This document shows positions 1 through 28,207 of a DNA stretch of 64,000 nt, one piece after another. The notes below the pieces were generated by a model that did no database searches, had not been told where the DNA came from, and saw only the letters and a list, made by a program, of their open reading frames with translations. The DNA comes from Norana najaformis (Eukaryota > Annelida > Clitellata > Crassiclitellata > Hormogastridae): assembly GCA_964023275.1 (NCBI GenBank), contig OZ029916.1, positions 31,774,587 to 31,838,586 of the forward strand, written 5' to 3'. The first letter of the stretch is position 1, and each line of letters begins with the position of its first letter. The position numbers and the translations under genes were made by a program.

Positions 1-203
1 CCGTACAATAATTCACCTTACTTGCCTTGGCTTACCTTGTCTTTATTTAAAATGTCATGCCTTAACTTACTTTACCTTGCTTTAATTTACAGCATGATAC
101 CTAATCTAGCCTTCTATTGCTTGGCCTTACCTTGCTTGTAAAGAAAGGCCAAGCATATCCATTGGTCATAACCATATGGTCTTGCCATATCTGTTCTTTG
201 CAG
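1..203 (+). other. WASHC4 intron end with degenerate CTTACCTTGC-type repeats
   Basis: Intron sequence left of the first visible exon. It is a degenerate run of cttaccttgc-like pentamers and ends in a pyrimidine tract and AG at 202-203. No coding signal is seen. Confidence 0.5.
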
Positions 204-3200
204 GTAATGCAATGGGTTATGTTCGAATGATACGGTCTGGTGGTTTGCACTGCTGTAGCAATGCCATTCGCTTTGTGCCTGACCTCGATGACATCGTCAA
301 TTTCGAAGAGCTGTGTAAAGAGGAGGGATTGTCAATTGAATGCCAGCGTGCAGCCAAGTAAGAATACCCCCAAATTTTGTCCCACTGGAATGAATTCGTG
401 TTGCCTGAAGTAGCATCAGTGGTAAAAGAAGATGTGGATTATTCTTGGTAGTTGCAGAAAACGGGGTCATTAATTATGACAGCGTACCATTGCATTGGAT
501 TCTGTTGACTATACATTTTCTGCCTACCTTAAAATGCACTTGCTTAGATCAGTTAGATAACCTTTTGTGCAGTGCTCGTGTGAAGAACTTAAAACGCAGT
601 ACATTTAGTGTCTTGATCCAGATATGGATGCTGTTGGTTCTTCCTTCTGGACATGATTTCCTCTGTGCATGTGAACTGTTCTGTCAATGGCAGTTTTAGA
701 AACCTTTTCAGTTTATGTTACAAGATTTAGATCTCGTTTAGTCACGTTTGCAATGCTTTTGATAGATACAAGAAACCCGTTATAAAAATGTGCAGATACA
801 TTACAACATATTATTTGTGTGGTGTCTTTTTCAGACAGCTTGATGAAGTCATCAGTAATCTCTCCAAAAACTTTGCAGAAGGCACCGAATATTTTAAGGT
901 AATTTATTTGCTAATTCATTTCTAAAAGATGAAGTTGTAACATTTCATAACCTTGACTACCACATGGGTTTACCCACACAGGACTGATTGTCTTCTTCTT
1001 CAGTTCTGGTTGAAGCTGAACAGTTATTTCTCTTTGAAGCTAAACCTGTCGCTTTTATATGCTTTTGACTGAGAAACTCGACAGCACTGATGCAACGTGT
1101 CTGCCGTTTATTTGTTCATTGGTGCTTTGTGTGTTTCTTTTTAGAACAGTCTCTCTGCGCAGCAATGCAGTTCAATCCAGCAGAGGACCAAATATATTTC
1201 TAGCTTGTTTTGTTGGCAGCAATTCTGAGAGGCTGTTAATAGATGCTGTACAACCATTATGTTTGGCAGTTTTCTGTCCCCATGAATTGCGTTGCTGGAC
1301 TAGATTGTTTCTGTGTGTATGATAATAGCATTACAGAGGGACTAGATTGTTTCTGCATGTATGATAATAGCATTACAGAGGTCATTAGATTGCTATACCG
1401 GTGCGACCCAGACTTTTTAATTCCCAGTGATGAACTGTGCGTTAATGTAGAGCAGCTTTTTCCTTTTTCAGTGGAGTCAGTTGAAATGTCCAGATACATG
1501 GTTGTATTATATCTGTATATTACTTTAAGATGGTTTGAATGTGGTTTTTGTCTGACCAGATGCTAGTGGACGTGTTTGCTGCAGAATTTCGAAATCCGAA
1601 AAACATCCATTTGCGGAATTTCTTCATCATTTTGCCTCCACTGGTCAGTGTGACGTCTGTTTTCAATAAATTTTGCTGATGTGGTAATAATAGTTTTAGT
1701 AGTTCCAGTTGAAATGCTGCAAGGCAATTTGTAGTTTAAGGTTTCTGATAATGTTTCTGTTTTTATTATTTTTTGTATATTACAAATTATAAATTGTTGT
1801 TTTAATATTTTGATATTCTGTTTATTTTTATTTATTATTTTTAATTATTATTATTGTTATTATTTTTACCCAAGGTATACATGATCACCTCAAAAATATA
1901 ATATTGAAAATAATAATAAAAAATTATTAATAAACAGTCTGTTTTGTGTTTAGCCTTTTAACAGTGTTATAGTACTGAAGTGGTGATTTGTTTAGTAAGT
2001 GGTTTGCCAATGAAGAATATTAAGTGTGAGCAATAATTGTTCTTGCAGACGCTTAATTTTGTCGAGCACATGATTAACAGTAAAGAGAAGCTGAATAAGA
2101 AGAACAAAGTTGGTGCTGCTTTCACGGATGACGGATTTGCCATGGGTCAGTTACTGATTGATTCAGACAGCAGCTGAGAAATGCCTCTAGTTTTTCTTTT
2201 CTGAGGAACTTGTCATTCTTAATTAACTGTAACACTAATTAGACTAGCAAGAACCACCTTTAATACATTTGTAACAGGCACCGTACAAGTAACTAGATGT
2301 ATTCATATGTTAGTGTTTACCGGTGTGTATTTTTTATACGGTACTTATTTTTTTCGATGCTAACATTTCTCTACATTTGCATTATTATGTGTATATATAA
2401 ATGTGTAAATGTGTTCGCAGGAGTGGCCTATATTTTGAAACTGTTGGGCCAGTACAATGAGTTTGATTCACTACACTGGTTCCAGTCTGTTCATGAGAAG
2501 TACATGAAAGAAAAAGTATGAATAGCTGCTATCATTGAATTGTTATATTATTACAGTATTTTAATGTATTTTTTTGGAAACAACGAATGCTATATTGATT
2601 TGTTCATTTTATCATTCATTCAGAACAATACGTCTGTTTAAACATGTTTGACTGTCATGGACTCAAAGTTTTCAGTATGATTTTTAAAGGTTCCACAGTT
2701 GTTTAGTTTTTTGTGCAACACATAGAGAATAGTGAATTGGCTGCTCAGCTGATCAATTCTTTTTCAGCAACAAATTCAGAAGCAGCAGACAACGTCTAAA
2801 GTTGATGAGAAGTTGCAGCAGACAATGACACTGACCATCAAACGCCTGGACATGTACCAACAGGTAACAACATCTGGTATGCTGTATGTGTTGCAGTGGG
2901 GCGCCACATAAATATTCACCTAAACAGAATTTTGGTTGACATATAATACAGAGGTTCAAAGCTTGGGAAGATAATATAATTGCTGTTATTTTGCACTGCT
3001 TTTGACTGTTACTTGAAAGGTGCTGTTATTTTGTCTTGATACCTGTACATGCATAAATACATACATATACATACATACATACATACATACATATGCCTCC
3101 ATTAACAGATTTATAACACAGGTTTGAAAATTGGGTAAAGTAGTGAGTTGCTTTTTTGTGACATGCTTATTACAATGTTAGGTTTGTAAGTGGTGATCCT

Positions 3201-4425
3201 AAGGTTCTAAAGGATCTTTGACTAAGTGGAGAGTAAGCCATTGTCAACAATGGCCTTACAGGTGACACATGGTTCAGTGAGGAGCTGTCAGTTTCACGTG
3301 ACTGAATAGGATTCAAAAACTCAGATGTTCAGGTGAAAGGCTGATTGTTTAGAGTAACAGTATCGGACTGTTTATGATGACCAGCCATTAAATAAAGTGT
3401 GATGGGCCAATCGCTAGACTGTGATTTAGTATGCTTTTTGTTTAGTAAAGTGTGATTGATGTTTGAACTCTGGAGTTGTTAAATCTACAGGAGTTTGAGC
3501 TGCTGTATTACTCGCTTAGCAGTGCTCGAATATTCTTCCGAGCTGATAAAACGGCTGCAGAAGAACGAGAGGACAGAGGGCAGACGCCAAAAGAAGGTAC
3601 CAGTAAATTATTGCTGGAATAATTGTGTGGAATGATGGAATGATAAGTGTTGAGAATGATGGCAAGTTTTGGAATTAATAAAGTAAGTTCAGAGAATTTA
3701 AGTTCAGAGGGTGAAGGTAAATTAAGAGAAAGATAAAGGTAAGTTCAGAGAATTAAGTAGGTTTAGCTAATAAAGGTAAGAGGATTATGGTAATTTGTGG
3801 TGATTTTGGCTGAGGTAATGGGTGGGGTGTTAATGGCCACATTTGAAGTTATTTCATAGAAAAAGGCAATCACGAGCTTAGCTGGGGTTTATGGAATGAA
3901 TAAAACTTTAAAAATTTAGGGCTAATTGAGGGCAAAAGTAATTTGTTTCTGGAAATAGGGAATGTTTATCAAATTATGGCAATCTAACATAATGGTGCAA
4001 AACCCTGAATAGGATTCTCAAGGGCATCACGAAGGTTGTATGATGCACACAAGCATTTGTGTAAAAGTAGTTAAAATAAATTAATTTTAGTGATAATCAC
4101 AATCTATCATTTGATCTGTTTGTTTTAGATGCCAGTGTGACAGCTGAAGTACCAAATGGTAAGCCTTACAGAATTTTCCTTTAACTGAAAATTTAAGCTA
4201 ATTGGGATTTAATCAGATTAAAACTGATCTAGACCAATTGACTATAATTAAAGTTTAGTCTAATGAAGCTTAACCTACCAGTAATTAAATTTAATCTAAA
4301 ATACTGAATCATATGTAATTATAATCAATGCTTAGCCCATTTCAGTCTAGTCCAGTTTTGTAGCATTTCACACAGTAGAGTTTCTCTTCTTTCTAGGTTC
4401 AGTTGAGGACACGAGCAACCACTGA
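204..4425 (+). CDS. WASHC4: WASH complex subunit 4 (SWIP/WASHC4), C-terminal part, nine exons, 5' end outside window
   Basis: Subunit of the WASH complex, which activates Arp2/3 on endosomes for actin-driven sorting. Exons read by phase: 204-357, 835-898, 1560-1643, 2049-2145, 2421-2515, 2768-2863, 3491-3596, 4129-4158, 4397-4425 (stop TGA 4423-4425). All junctions are AG/GT and keep frame, giving about 250 C-terminal residues; family members are near 1,170 aa, so roughly four fifths lies left of the window. Blocks that match vertebrate WASHC4 closely include [54 protein letters not shown] and [20 protein letters not shown]. The tail after AAEE is short, acidic and poorly conserved, as is usual. 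The first exon starts with two bases finishing a glycine codon, so an upstream exon is required. No frameshift or stop is seen. Assignment is from remembered family sequence, with high certainty. Confidence 0.95.
1298..1381. repeat. 42-bp tandem duplication in a WASHC4 intron
   Basis: Two adjacent copies of a 42-bp unit beginning gactagattgtttctg, at 1298 and 1340, differing at a few bases. It lies in the intron between exons 835-898 and 1560-1643. The overlapping open frames here are chance. Confidence 0.85.
3057..3094. repeat. (CATA)n microsatellite
   Basis: About nine catacata-type units in a WASHC4 intron. Similar CATA/GTAT runs occur near 42047 and 44335. Confidence 0.9.
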
Positions 4426-5340
4426 TTAATCACCAGGAAAAATATGCCTTCGTTAACAACATTTACCCAAGAGATTTAACTGCTGTCATTTTTGCACAAG
4501 CGTCATTCACAACGTTACGATGAATTATTGAACATTTGTGACATTCACAAAATCATTGCTAGCAATCGCTTGGACTTCAAGCCATTTGGCCTACCCTGAA
4601 GATCCGCTCAAATAAGGTCTGCCTACGTGAAACAGAGTTACATGGTCTTTCGGAAAGCGGTGTTTGACAAGTACTTCCATGCATACCAGTACACATTATT
4701 TTGTGGGTTGAAAGGTCACCCCAAATTAAAGTTCTGTATTGCAGTGACAATCAAGAATGCTGTAAATTTGCTTCAGGGTATGGTTATTGCTCATTTACCC
4801 CTTGTTGGCAGTGGTATTCAGAGGTGCGGTCAAGGGATCAGAGTATGCTTTAGCTAAAGGGATAACGCGACCCGATCTGTTCAACAACTGGAAACCCATT
4901 GTTACGGATAATGTGACTCGAAAGCAGACTTTCAGTTTCGCTTGGTGCACTGGAAGACAAAACCCATTTGAACAGGTGCAAGACCGAGTGCTATATTATG
5001 ATCAACCAGCTTGCCAGTATCCTAATTTTGGACGTTGACTGTGTCTGATTTTAAGTGCAGCTGTACAATCCTGTCAATGAAGAAGTTTTTGATAGAAAAA
5101 TTCAAAGCTCAGATTTCATCCCTTGTATGGGGTTGAACCCAAAAAACATTGTGTCGACAAGCAAAATGTTTAACCAGTCTCTGCTTTTTGTCTGAGCTGT
5201 GAACTCTACAAACCGATATAATTCCTGCTGCATAGTTTGGTATTAGGGACCATATTTAACATTGTTATGTAACATGTGCTACCTACTGTTAATTCTTCTG
5301 TATAATGTGCACTATTAAACTATTTTCAAGAACTTGAGAC
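4426..5340 (+). other. WASHC4 3' UTR and candidate poly(A) signal
   Basis: No further in-frame exon is seen after the stop. An ATTAAA hexamer lies at 5313-5318, about 890 nt past the stop, and is the likeliest polyadenylation signal. Two overlapping open frames (4627-4857, 4787-5038) lack recognisable similarity and are treated as UTR. Confidence 0.45.
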
Positions 5341-5923
5341 TTGTGTTACATGGATCTCACTTATGAAATTTGGGGCTGGTTAAATATTTGACTCGGGATT
5401 TACAGTCAAATCAGATGAATTTATGGGTAATCTAATCTAATGATTTCTGTTGTTCCGTTATCGTAATGGACCATGCATCAATCAGTGGTCACTTCAAGTG
5501 AAGCTGTAGTCAAATCCATTGGAGAAGCCCATTCAAAACTACATTTACACTGGTTACATGGTGATCATGAAAAATGTGAGAAAAGCTGGGTCGCTTCTGT
5601 CTGTGTGTTCATCTGTGTGTTTCTGTCTAACTGTATGTCAGTCAGCGTGTTGTCATTTATTGTTATGTCATTTGTTGTGCCGTAATTTATTATGTCATTT
5701 GGTTTATTCTCTCATTTACTGTGTTGTCATTTGTTATGTTTTATTGGGTTAAATTAGCCTCCTCCAGATTTCTTTGCACAGTGTCTGTGGTTGCTTGTTT
5801 TGTAAACAAATAAGCAATCTTAAATAAATTACTACAATATTGTATTTCAAGTGTTAAATGATAAAAGCAAAATACATTTATAGCATTAATTTTAAATATT
5901 GATAAGTAAATGTAATTTGACAC

Positions 5924-6066
5924 AACTGTAAAGGAACATTTACTTAGGGCCTCTAAAGGCCAACTGTAAAACGACTGTAAAAGAACATTTACTTAGGGCC
6001 TCTAAAGGCCAACTGTAAAACGACTGTAAAAGAACATTTACTTGGGGCCTTTAAAGGTCAAAGATA
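5924..6066. repeat. 49-bp tandem repeat, about 2.7 copies
   Basis: The unit carries gaacatttacttagggcc; the shared gaacatt lies at 5934, 5983 and 6032, giving a period of 49 bp. The third copy is slightly diverged and truncated. The rest of 5341-6810 shows no gene. Confidence 0.9.
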
Positions 6067-6821
6067 ACTGTCTATAGTGACTGTCTAGTGTCTAAAGAAA
6101 CATAAATCTTGCAAAAATATTCTTGTGATAAAACATTTGTACCTGACAATTAGGGTGGTCCAAAACATTTTTCAAGTTCAGTGTTGGAATCTGCCATTGC
6201 AGTCCATCTTTTAAAAAACTATGTTGAAAATTTCAGCCAAACTGAACAATATTTTGGGGTTGCACAAGTCGATCAAAGATTTCTGGGCATACTTCATTAT
6301 ACATCTTTATAGCAAACAAACACAAATCAGTATACAAACAACAAAGTATTTATTTGAGTACGACTTACACTGTAACCGTTGGCTTACTGTAATAAAGTAG
6401 CAACTAGTGAGTCAATAAATTGCAAGTTCAGTCACAAATTTTGACTTGAGCTGGCTTGTCTTCAGTGCGGTGAACATGCAACCGATCCATCTTCCGGCAT
6501 CAAGCAACAGTTTTCCTCCCGAATGAACAAGGCAGACTGGTGAGAATTAAAGTTTCAAGGTTCTGGCAAACTTTTCTCCATATATTCTCCTGGCTTGGCG
6601 AATGGAACTTTGACTTAATGGCAAGTCCTGAATTTCATAACCTAGAACTTGTAGCAATCAATAGATGTGATGCTTTCCTGTCAGTGACTTAATCCAAAGC
6701 TGCAGCCATTTGCTCAGTGACAAAGGGATTCTCGCTGGGCTGTTTATTAGATAACTTGCTTTCTCATTCTCTTTGATATGCTCAGTATCACTTTTTGCTA
6801 CAGCTCAACTCTAATTTACAA

Positions 6822-7893
6822 TCATGTCATGTAATCATCTCTGGACTGGATCCAGTCGTTGATTTCTCTATGACATCCCTCCACAAATCTCGTTTCCCGG
6901 CCATCTCCTCAAGGGTCATTCTCCGTCTGCCCTCCGTTTTCCCATAGATAGTAACTCCGGCACCTTTCAGATCCTCTTCAAGGCAGTCTATCCATCTTTT
7001 CGGTCTTCCCACTGCCCTCTTTCCGTCCGGTTTGTATTTAAAGATTTTCTTTGGATTACGGTTCTCCTCCATCCTCAGGATATGTCCTGCCCACTTCATT
7101 CTTCTTTTCTTAATCACATTGTTTATCAATGGTTGTTGTGTTCGTTGTCTAATACTTTCATTCGTTACATGGTCCTTATAGCTAACTCTTAGTATTCTTC
7201 TGAGCCATTTGTTTTCTGCTGCATTCAGTTTATTCTCCATTGTTCTTGTGATACTCCATGACTCACATCCATAGATTAGTACTGGGATCACGCATGTGTT
7301 GAGGATTTTTAGCTTTATCTCCAGTTTTATATCATGTCGTTTGAAGACCTTTTGCAACCTGTTAAAGGTTGACCCTGCAAGTGCTATTCTCCTTTTGATT
7401 TCTGTTTCAGATCCTCCCCCTGCTTTCATTTCACTTCCCAGATAGACAAACTTATTTATTACCTCAATTTCTTGTTCCTTAAGCTTAACTATTGGCCCGT
7501 TGTATTCCTTTTTTGTTATTGGCATTATTTTAGTTTTGTTATAGTTAATTTTCAGTCCAAGTTTTCCACTTTCCTCTGCTAGTGCCTCTAACAGCTCCAT
7601 TATTCTTGTTAGGCATTCTGCAATCAGACATGCATCATCTGCATATTCGACATCCTTTGCATTTCTTGGTTGAGATTGTGCTCCCAAATTATGGGTTCTT
7701 TCCAGACGTCTCATGATATAGTCTAATACCATATTAAACAAGATTGGTGACAGGATGCACCCCTGTCGGAAACCTGTTTCTATCTTGAACCATTCCGTTT
7801 CCTCTCCTTCTAATCGAATGCATGCCATTATTGTGCCGTATAGTTTTCTTATGAGTCTGATTAATTTGGCGTGAATGCCATATTTCTCATATA
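6822..7893 (-). mobile_element. 5'-truncated non-LTR retrotransposon (RTE-like LINE), C-terminal reverse transcriptase part
   Basis: A long open frame on the minus strand (stop at 6827, open from about 7890) codes for the C-terminal half of a LINE reverse transcriptase. Visible landmarks are the RQGCILSPILFN block, the YADDACLI catalytic box, the LKINYNKTK and YLGSEM blocks, IPVLIYGCESW, and a C-terminal RRMKWAGHILRME / GKRAVGRPKRW block. The endonuclease and the first RT blocks are missing, as expected of 5' truncation during target-primed insertion. The frame is uninterrupted for 333 codons from its first ATG, so the copy is fairly young. The 3' UTR is very short, which fits the RTE clade, but clade is inferred. 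A 10-bp direct repeat taatttacaa lies at 6812-6821 and 7894-7903, a good target-site duplication. Confidence 0.85.
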
Positions 7894-7903
7894 TAATTTA
7901 CAA

Positions 7904-9125
7904 AGCTGGTTAAAACTTCCATCTGTATATTCTCACATAGTTCAGCAAAATTTAAGTTATAAATTATAAATTGTTTCCTCAGGCTTTGTCTTACTGGCTT
8001 TTGGTTTCATTTTCGTTACCATAACTTCGTCCCCTCTAGCCATATAACACTTTCGATGTTCTCTCTTGAGCCACCAGGAAAGACCAGCCTTCCAGAATTT
8101 TGATAAGGCTTTGGGCATCCTGACCAGCCATGTAAAAATTTAACCTAGCATGTATAAGTTAATAAAAATTCAACATTTATTAGCAAATGAGCTATACTTC
8201 CATTAGACTTTCACTTCACAAAGAAATAAGCATAAAAGTGAAGGATGGCAAAACAACATAACAGATGAAACTTTAAAGGGCCTGTGCAACCTCTAAATGT
8301 TCTCCAACATACATCAAAGTGCACTTAATTTAGTATCTTATATAACGAACTCGTTTGGCACTTTCCAGTATTAAACAATTTTAAATTTATTTTTTTACCA
8401 TATATGCATGGACCACCCTATTGACAATATATTCTCACAGTTCAGCAAAATAAAAATTACAAGTTATAAATTATAAATTACTTTCAAATTACAAAACACG
8501 GAGTATATATACCAAGTGCCCTATACACAACTTCAAAAATATCACAGATACACCATATATACCAGTAATGGTTGGTCATAATCTTGGATGCTTGTGTATA
8601 CCATATTTTCTCATTTCAATGGTTGTTTTAAAATAGTTTACAAGGAACCAGATTTTCTGCAAGTCTCTAGGATCATTTTAAATTTAATACAAAAGATTTA
8701 TATAGCACACCTATGAATGTTTGATCAAAGGACTTTCATTATCATTAACAATGGTATATAGTGAAACAAGGCAGGCAAAAGTTGGCTCTCGACTCAGAAG
8801 CTTGTAACTCATAGGCCTGCTGCTTCTCCATTTTGCTAGACTGAAATGGAACTGGAATCCATCTGCAACACCATCAGTTGGTGCCTTAAGCATTCAAGGC
8901 CGAATGAAATATCATATTGGACTGGTCTAGGATTTCTTCAGTGTAAGGATTTCAACATAAAAACGTACCAGTATTAACAGTTCAACAATTCAAGACTTTA
9001 AATGTTTGCTTGGCACACTAAACTTGCACATTTGACTCCAATATTCCCTTGTGTAGTACCTGAAATTTAATTAGATCTCATTTTGGAAATCATGTAAAGC
9101 TTCCAAAGAATTATTTTCATTAAAG
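7904..9125. other. Intergenic, no gene seen
   Basis: AT-rich sequence between the LINE fragment and the kinesin 3' UTR. Short open frames (e.g. 8711-8893) have no recognisable content. Fragments of the genome-wide tttatatagcacc-type repeat occur near 8700. Confidence 0.5.
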
Positions 9126-9142
9126 TTTATTATAAGTTTATT
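9126..9142 (-). promoter_or_regulatory. Candidate poly(A) signals of the kinesin gene
   Basis: Two AATAAA hexamers on the minus strand (TTTATT at 9126-9131 and 9137-9142), about 425-440 nt past the kinesin stop codon. Confidence 0.45.
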
Positions 9143-9565
9143 TTACCTGGAATTGCCTTTCCAGCAGACCTGCATTATAGGCTCACAAATTCTCAAGACC
9201 CATTTCTCCCACTTGACAGATAGCCACAAGTGCAGAAGCAAATTACATATATTCAGTTGCCAAAAAACTGAATTAAGACAGAACCACCAGGTAGCTTACT
9301 CATTGGCAGAATTTTGTAACCAAGTGGCCTTGATGCTAATATATGAAGAAAAGATAAGCTGAAAGCTAGAAGGAAAACTTTAAAAATGTACACATGATTC
9401 TTGTCTACTTGATTACATTCATAAGGATACTGCCTCCGTGACTACAGCATCAGTTGCAAAACAAAAAGCTGCAGATGTAGCATGTTGATGCTTTACAGCA
9501 CATGTGGCATATGCTGGTACGAATGCAGATATCTAGCCAAAGGCTCAGAATTCACTGGTGTGATT

Positions 9566-24785
<15,220 letters not shown>

Positions 24786-26660
24786 AGCCAGATTTCAGAA
24801 AACTACTGAGCAGACAAACTTCTACGATGAGCAGAACTAAGTAGGTAAGCAGTTTTCACAGTATCCGATAACAAGATAAATATAAATTTGCACAAAAAGA
24901 GGATTTATATGTAGTGATTTAAAAGTTGTAAATCTTGAATACAGTCACTACACAGGATGACTATACAGCTTGATTTAATAATTAATTGTACATCTATAAT
25001 AAAGTTAGTATACAGTGCAAAGTAACAACTGTGCATCTCTGTTACAGTATTTACAGTGTGACTAAATAATTGTAATACAGCTATTATATAATTTGATTTA
25101 ATAATGGTAATCTCTGATACAGTACACCAGAAACTTGTTATAATGCTGACTTTTGCAGTCATATCAAGAACTGCCAACTAACGAGGTCATGTGATAAAGA
25201 GTTTAGTTTCTATGGGTGAAGCAATTTTGGGATCCATGTCCCCAACTGTGTTACATGAGAATTCATGTCATAATGAAGCACATCATAATCAGTCTCCAGT
25301 GTATTTATATAGCACCTAATATTGGCCAGTCAAGACATCTCTTCAGTGTCAGCTGAAAACCAGAATATAAATATTAGGAATTGCAATGATGTATTATAAA
25401 ATTTATACATGGATTGGGCTTATAATAATCTAGTAAAACACCAAATATCAGGTAAATTTTTGTGATGACTATGTCAGCAGCTTTTACTGTATTTTACATG
25501 CACAGAAGTGACATAACATTACATGACTGAACTCAATATATATGTGACATCAATCAATCACTTATGTAATTCTACTTTAATGAAATGAGTTGTGCAGTCT
25601 GTAAAACAAATACAAGTACAGTTGCTACACATATAGTTTTTATTTAGACTGCTTCACCAGACACAATTAATAAACGATAACAGACTGCAGTTTGTTTCTT
25701 GTAGATGAATTGTTAATTGGCACGGCATCACAAAGTGAGTTAACCAATAATCTGCTGTTATCAATCACTGTGTTTGTCAAGCTAATTAATTAACAGGGAG
25801 ATTGTCATTCTGCAATCTGTGATCTTTATTCTCCTACTCTATCAATAGTCATATGGCATGTTAACAAATGCTACTTATTTTACCTTTCAGTTTTACCAGC
25901 ATAACTACCTAAAGTAAAGCTGTTGTCCTGAAGTAGTAATTTTTGTTATCTTTCAAGGGACATTTACCCTGAAGGTTTGCAGGAGCCTCCAATTTAAAGT
26001 CAGATATGCCACTGCTTCACTTTATATATATATAGAAACCCCATTAATTTTAAGAATGGTTCCACCCCTTTACCTGGGTCATAGGTGATGGAAGGAAAGG
26101 GAAGGAAGGGATATGGACACCACCATTATTTTGGGCAAAATCATTTCCATGGTTATCATATCTATCTGTCTGATTGTTTTATTTCAATTTCATAGCACGC
26201 TGCAGCTGATAAATGGCTAGAGCTTTTCAGGTTCTCTGCAAACACTTCAGAATCTACTTAAGTGATTTGCTGATCATTTACATGAAGTTTAACAGGCAGA
26301 AGTCAAGTGAATGACTGCACAGCCAAACTTCCCCTTATTCATGAATTACCAATCCATCACTTCCTCATTATAAATTTTTTAATGTAAACAATTATTTGCA
26401 ATTTATTGTTACAGTTTACATCACATTGGAATGCTAAATCACACTGGTCTAAGTTCAGCCTCATCAGTACCTGATGAGGCTGAATTTAGTTCAACACGCT
26501 TGTATTTACCTTATTGTAACGACATCAACTCACATCAACTACATGTCTACAGCTGGAACTTCAGAAACCTCAAAGATCCTTGCCAGGAAAATTACACTAT
26601 AAACCTACATATACTGAACATCTCTTAGAGGTGTTCCTGAAGTCATACTTTTGATTAAAG
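24786..26660. other. Kinesin upstream region, no coding signal
   Basis: AT-rich sequence between the kinesin start codon and the first SINE. It probably holds 5' UTR and one or more introns. A tttatatagcacc repeat fragment lies near 25303. No recognisable exon found. Confidence 0.4.
26449..26489. repeat. Short inverted repeat (19-bp arms, 3-nt loop)
   Basis: Arms ctaagttcagcctcatcag and ctgatgaggctgaatttag pair with one mismatch around loop tac. Confidence 0.85.
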
Positions 26661-26663
26661 TTG

Positions 26664-26853
26664 CAAGGTCGGTAGCCAACAGGATAGAGCGCTCAGCTTG
26701 TAAAGCGGCGAGCATGGGTTCGGGCCTCCCAGAGACGGCTACGGTGTAGGGACCTTGGGCAAGTCCTTCACTCACAATTGCTCAGCGCCATCGACTGATG
26801 CTTAGTTATTAGATAGTGGCGCTTAATAAATGCCGAAACAATAATAATAATAA
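26664..26853 (+). mobile_element. CORE-SINE-like element, family S1 copy 1
   Basis: A tRNA-like head carries an A box (tagccaacaggatagagcgc) and a B box (gggttcgggcct). The body has ggaccttgggcaagtccttc, matching the core domain of CORE-SINEs such as MIR. The tail agtggcgcttaataaatgcc resembles the L2-type end of MIR and finishes in (aat)n. Copy 2 is at 39503-39699, same strand. Confidence 0.85.
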
Positions 26854-27289
26854 GAGCTGTAAACGAACATATTAATATTAAGTTTGTTGCTGCCTAATGC
26901 CCGAGTCTCTTTCAGCTGGCTTACCCACTACAGTCGGTCTGTCACTCATAGCGAACAGACCCCTGAAAAACATAACCTTATTTTCGAATTGATTTTGGTG
27001 AACCATCGGTTGACGCATACCTTGTGCACTATATACTGGCGCCACAAAGTTCCCGTTTAAAAATAGAGTCGCTAAAGCTTGGACCTATATTTAAAACCGC
27101 TTAATCAGTTGTGAACTTTTTCTTCCCACTTACACTTGCCAATTTAGCCAAACGTAGCCATCTCAAAGCTCCAGTTTACGATTCAACGACCATTAAGCCG
27201 ATCAATCCCAGATCATTTAAAGTCTTTTCCTACATTTAACCAGATAAATTCGGCCTACTCGACATGAAGTCGCAGCCACTATTGAAACG

Positions 27290-27420
27290 CACTGCTGACT
27301 GACGTCACGGCACGTCGTTAAGGCCGGCGTTCCTGGCAACGCCCGCCTGTAGTTGCCGCCCAATCAGTAAAGGAAACCTGCACAAAAGGCGCTTATTGAT
27401 CTGAAGCTCAGATGACAGTG
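27290..27420 (-). promoter_or_regulatory. CpG-rich candidate promoter of the kinesin gene
   Basis: A short CpG-rich island in AT-rich DNA, about 2.5 kb upstream of the kinesin ATG. It holds a perfect palindromic CRE TGACGTCA (27299-27306), gttcctggcaacg with a good RFX half-site GGCAAC, and a CCAAT box gcccaatcag. No TATA box. Transcription start is not visible; the link to the kinesin gene is positional. Confidence 0.45.
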
Positions 27421-28207
27421 CCAATTTGTGACGTTTAGTTTATTCGCAATGATCTGATGGGCTTCGCGGGTCGTGACCGTACATGTCCATATGTGCATGG
27501 CAGCGTGAGCGAACAGCATAAAAAATACTGTTTACGCAGAGATGTACTATATCCAACAGACGGAACACTAGCCCGTGATCAACATGTACTTGGATAACCA
27601 ACCGCACCTAGCAGATTCAAAGCATCGCAACGAAAACAAAAATAGCTTAATGTTTCGCGTGCGTTGGCTGTTGACCTATTTAAAGGCCTGTATAACTGCT
27701 GTGCCTAAGCAGACATTAAAGCTGCAAGACTTTGACCGAACCGGTGTCAATTTGCTTCCAACTTCCCAAGATCGCAGGCACCAGCAACCGAATAAGACTT
27801 AACCCAAGTTGTTTGATTAAACTCTCTCTAAAGAAGAAGAACACGAGTTAATGAATGTTACAGTGTTTTATTACTTTGTCGTGTATGCATAAGCCTAATA
27901 CATTACAAGCTTTACAAAATTCGACACACAATTAAAGATTAAAAATCACCCGCCTATGTCCTGTAGTGTCGGATACAAGCACGCTCAACGTATTTCGTGC
28001 CTGCGTACTACCACACTGCCTGAGCCTTAATATACCTCGAATTGAAGCCTAACGTGCCAGGCACGTGGCGCCGCCAGCGAATGACATATAATTAAAATAA
28101 GATATTGTTCACCCGCACGCAGACTAGGCCCGACTTGTAGCGTGAAGGGGAAAATGCTCCTCCTCGCTGGTTCAGACCACCATCCCTTCTCCCAGTGGAC
28201 TAGATCC

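Noticed and set aside
4627..5038. Two overlapping frames after the WASHC4 stop
   Set aside because: No family similarity, no splice context, and they sit before a plausible poly(A) signal; taken as 3' UTR.
26664..26740. Functional tRNA gene
   Set aside because: A and B boxes are present but the arms do not fold as a full cloverleaf, and the sequence continues into a SINE body; the same holds for the other tRNA-like heads.
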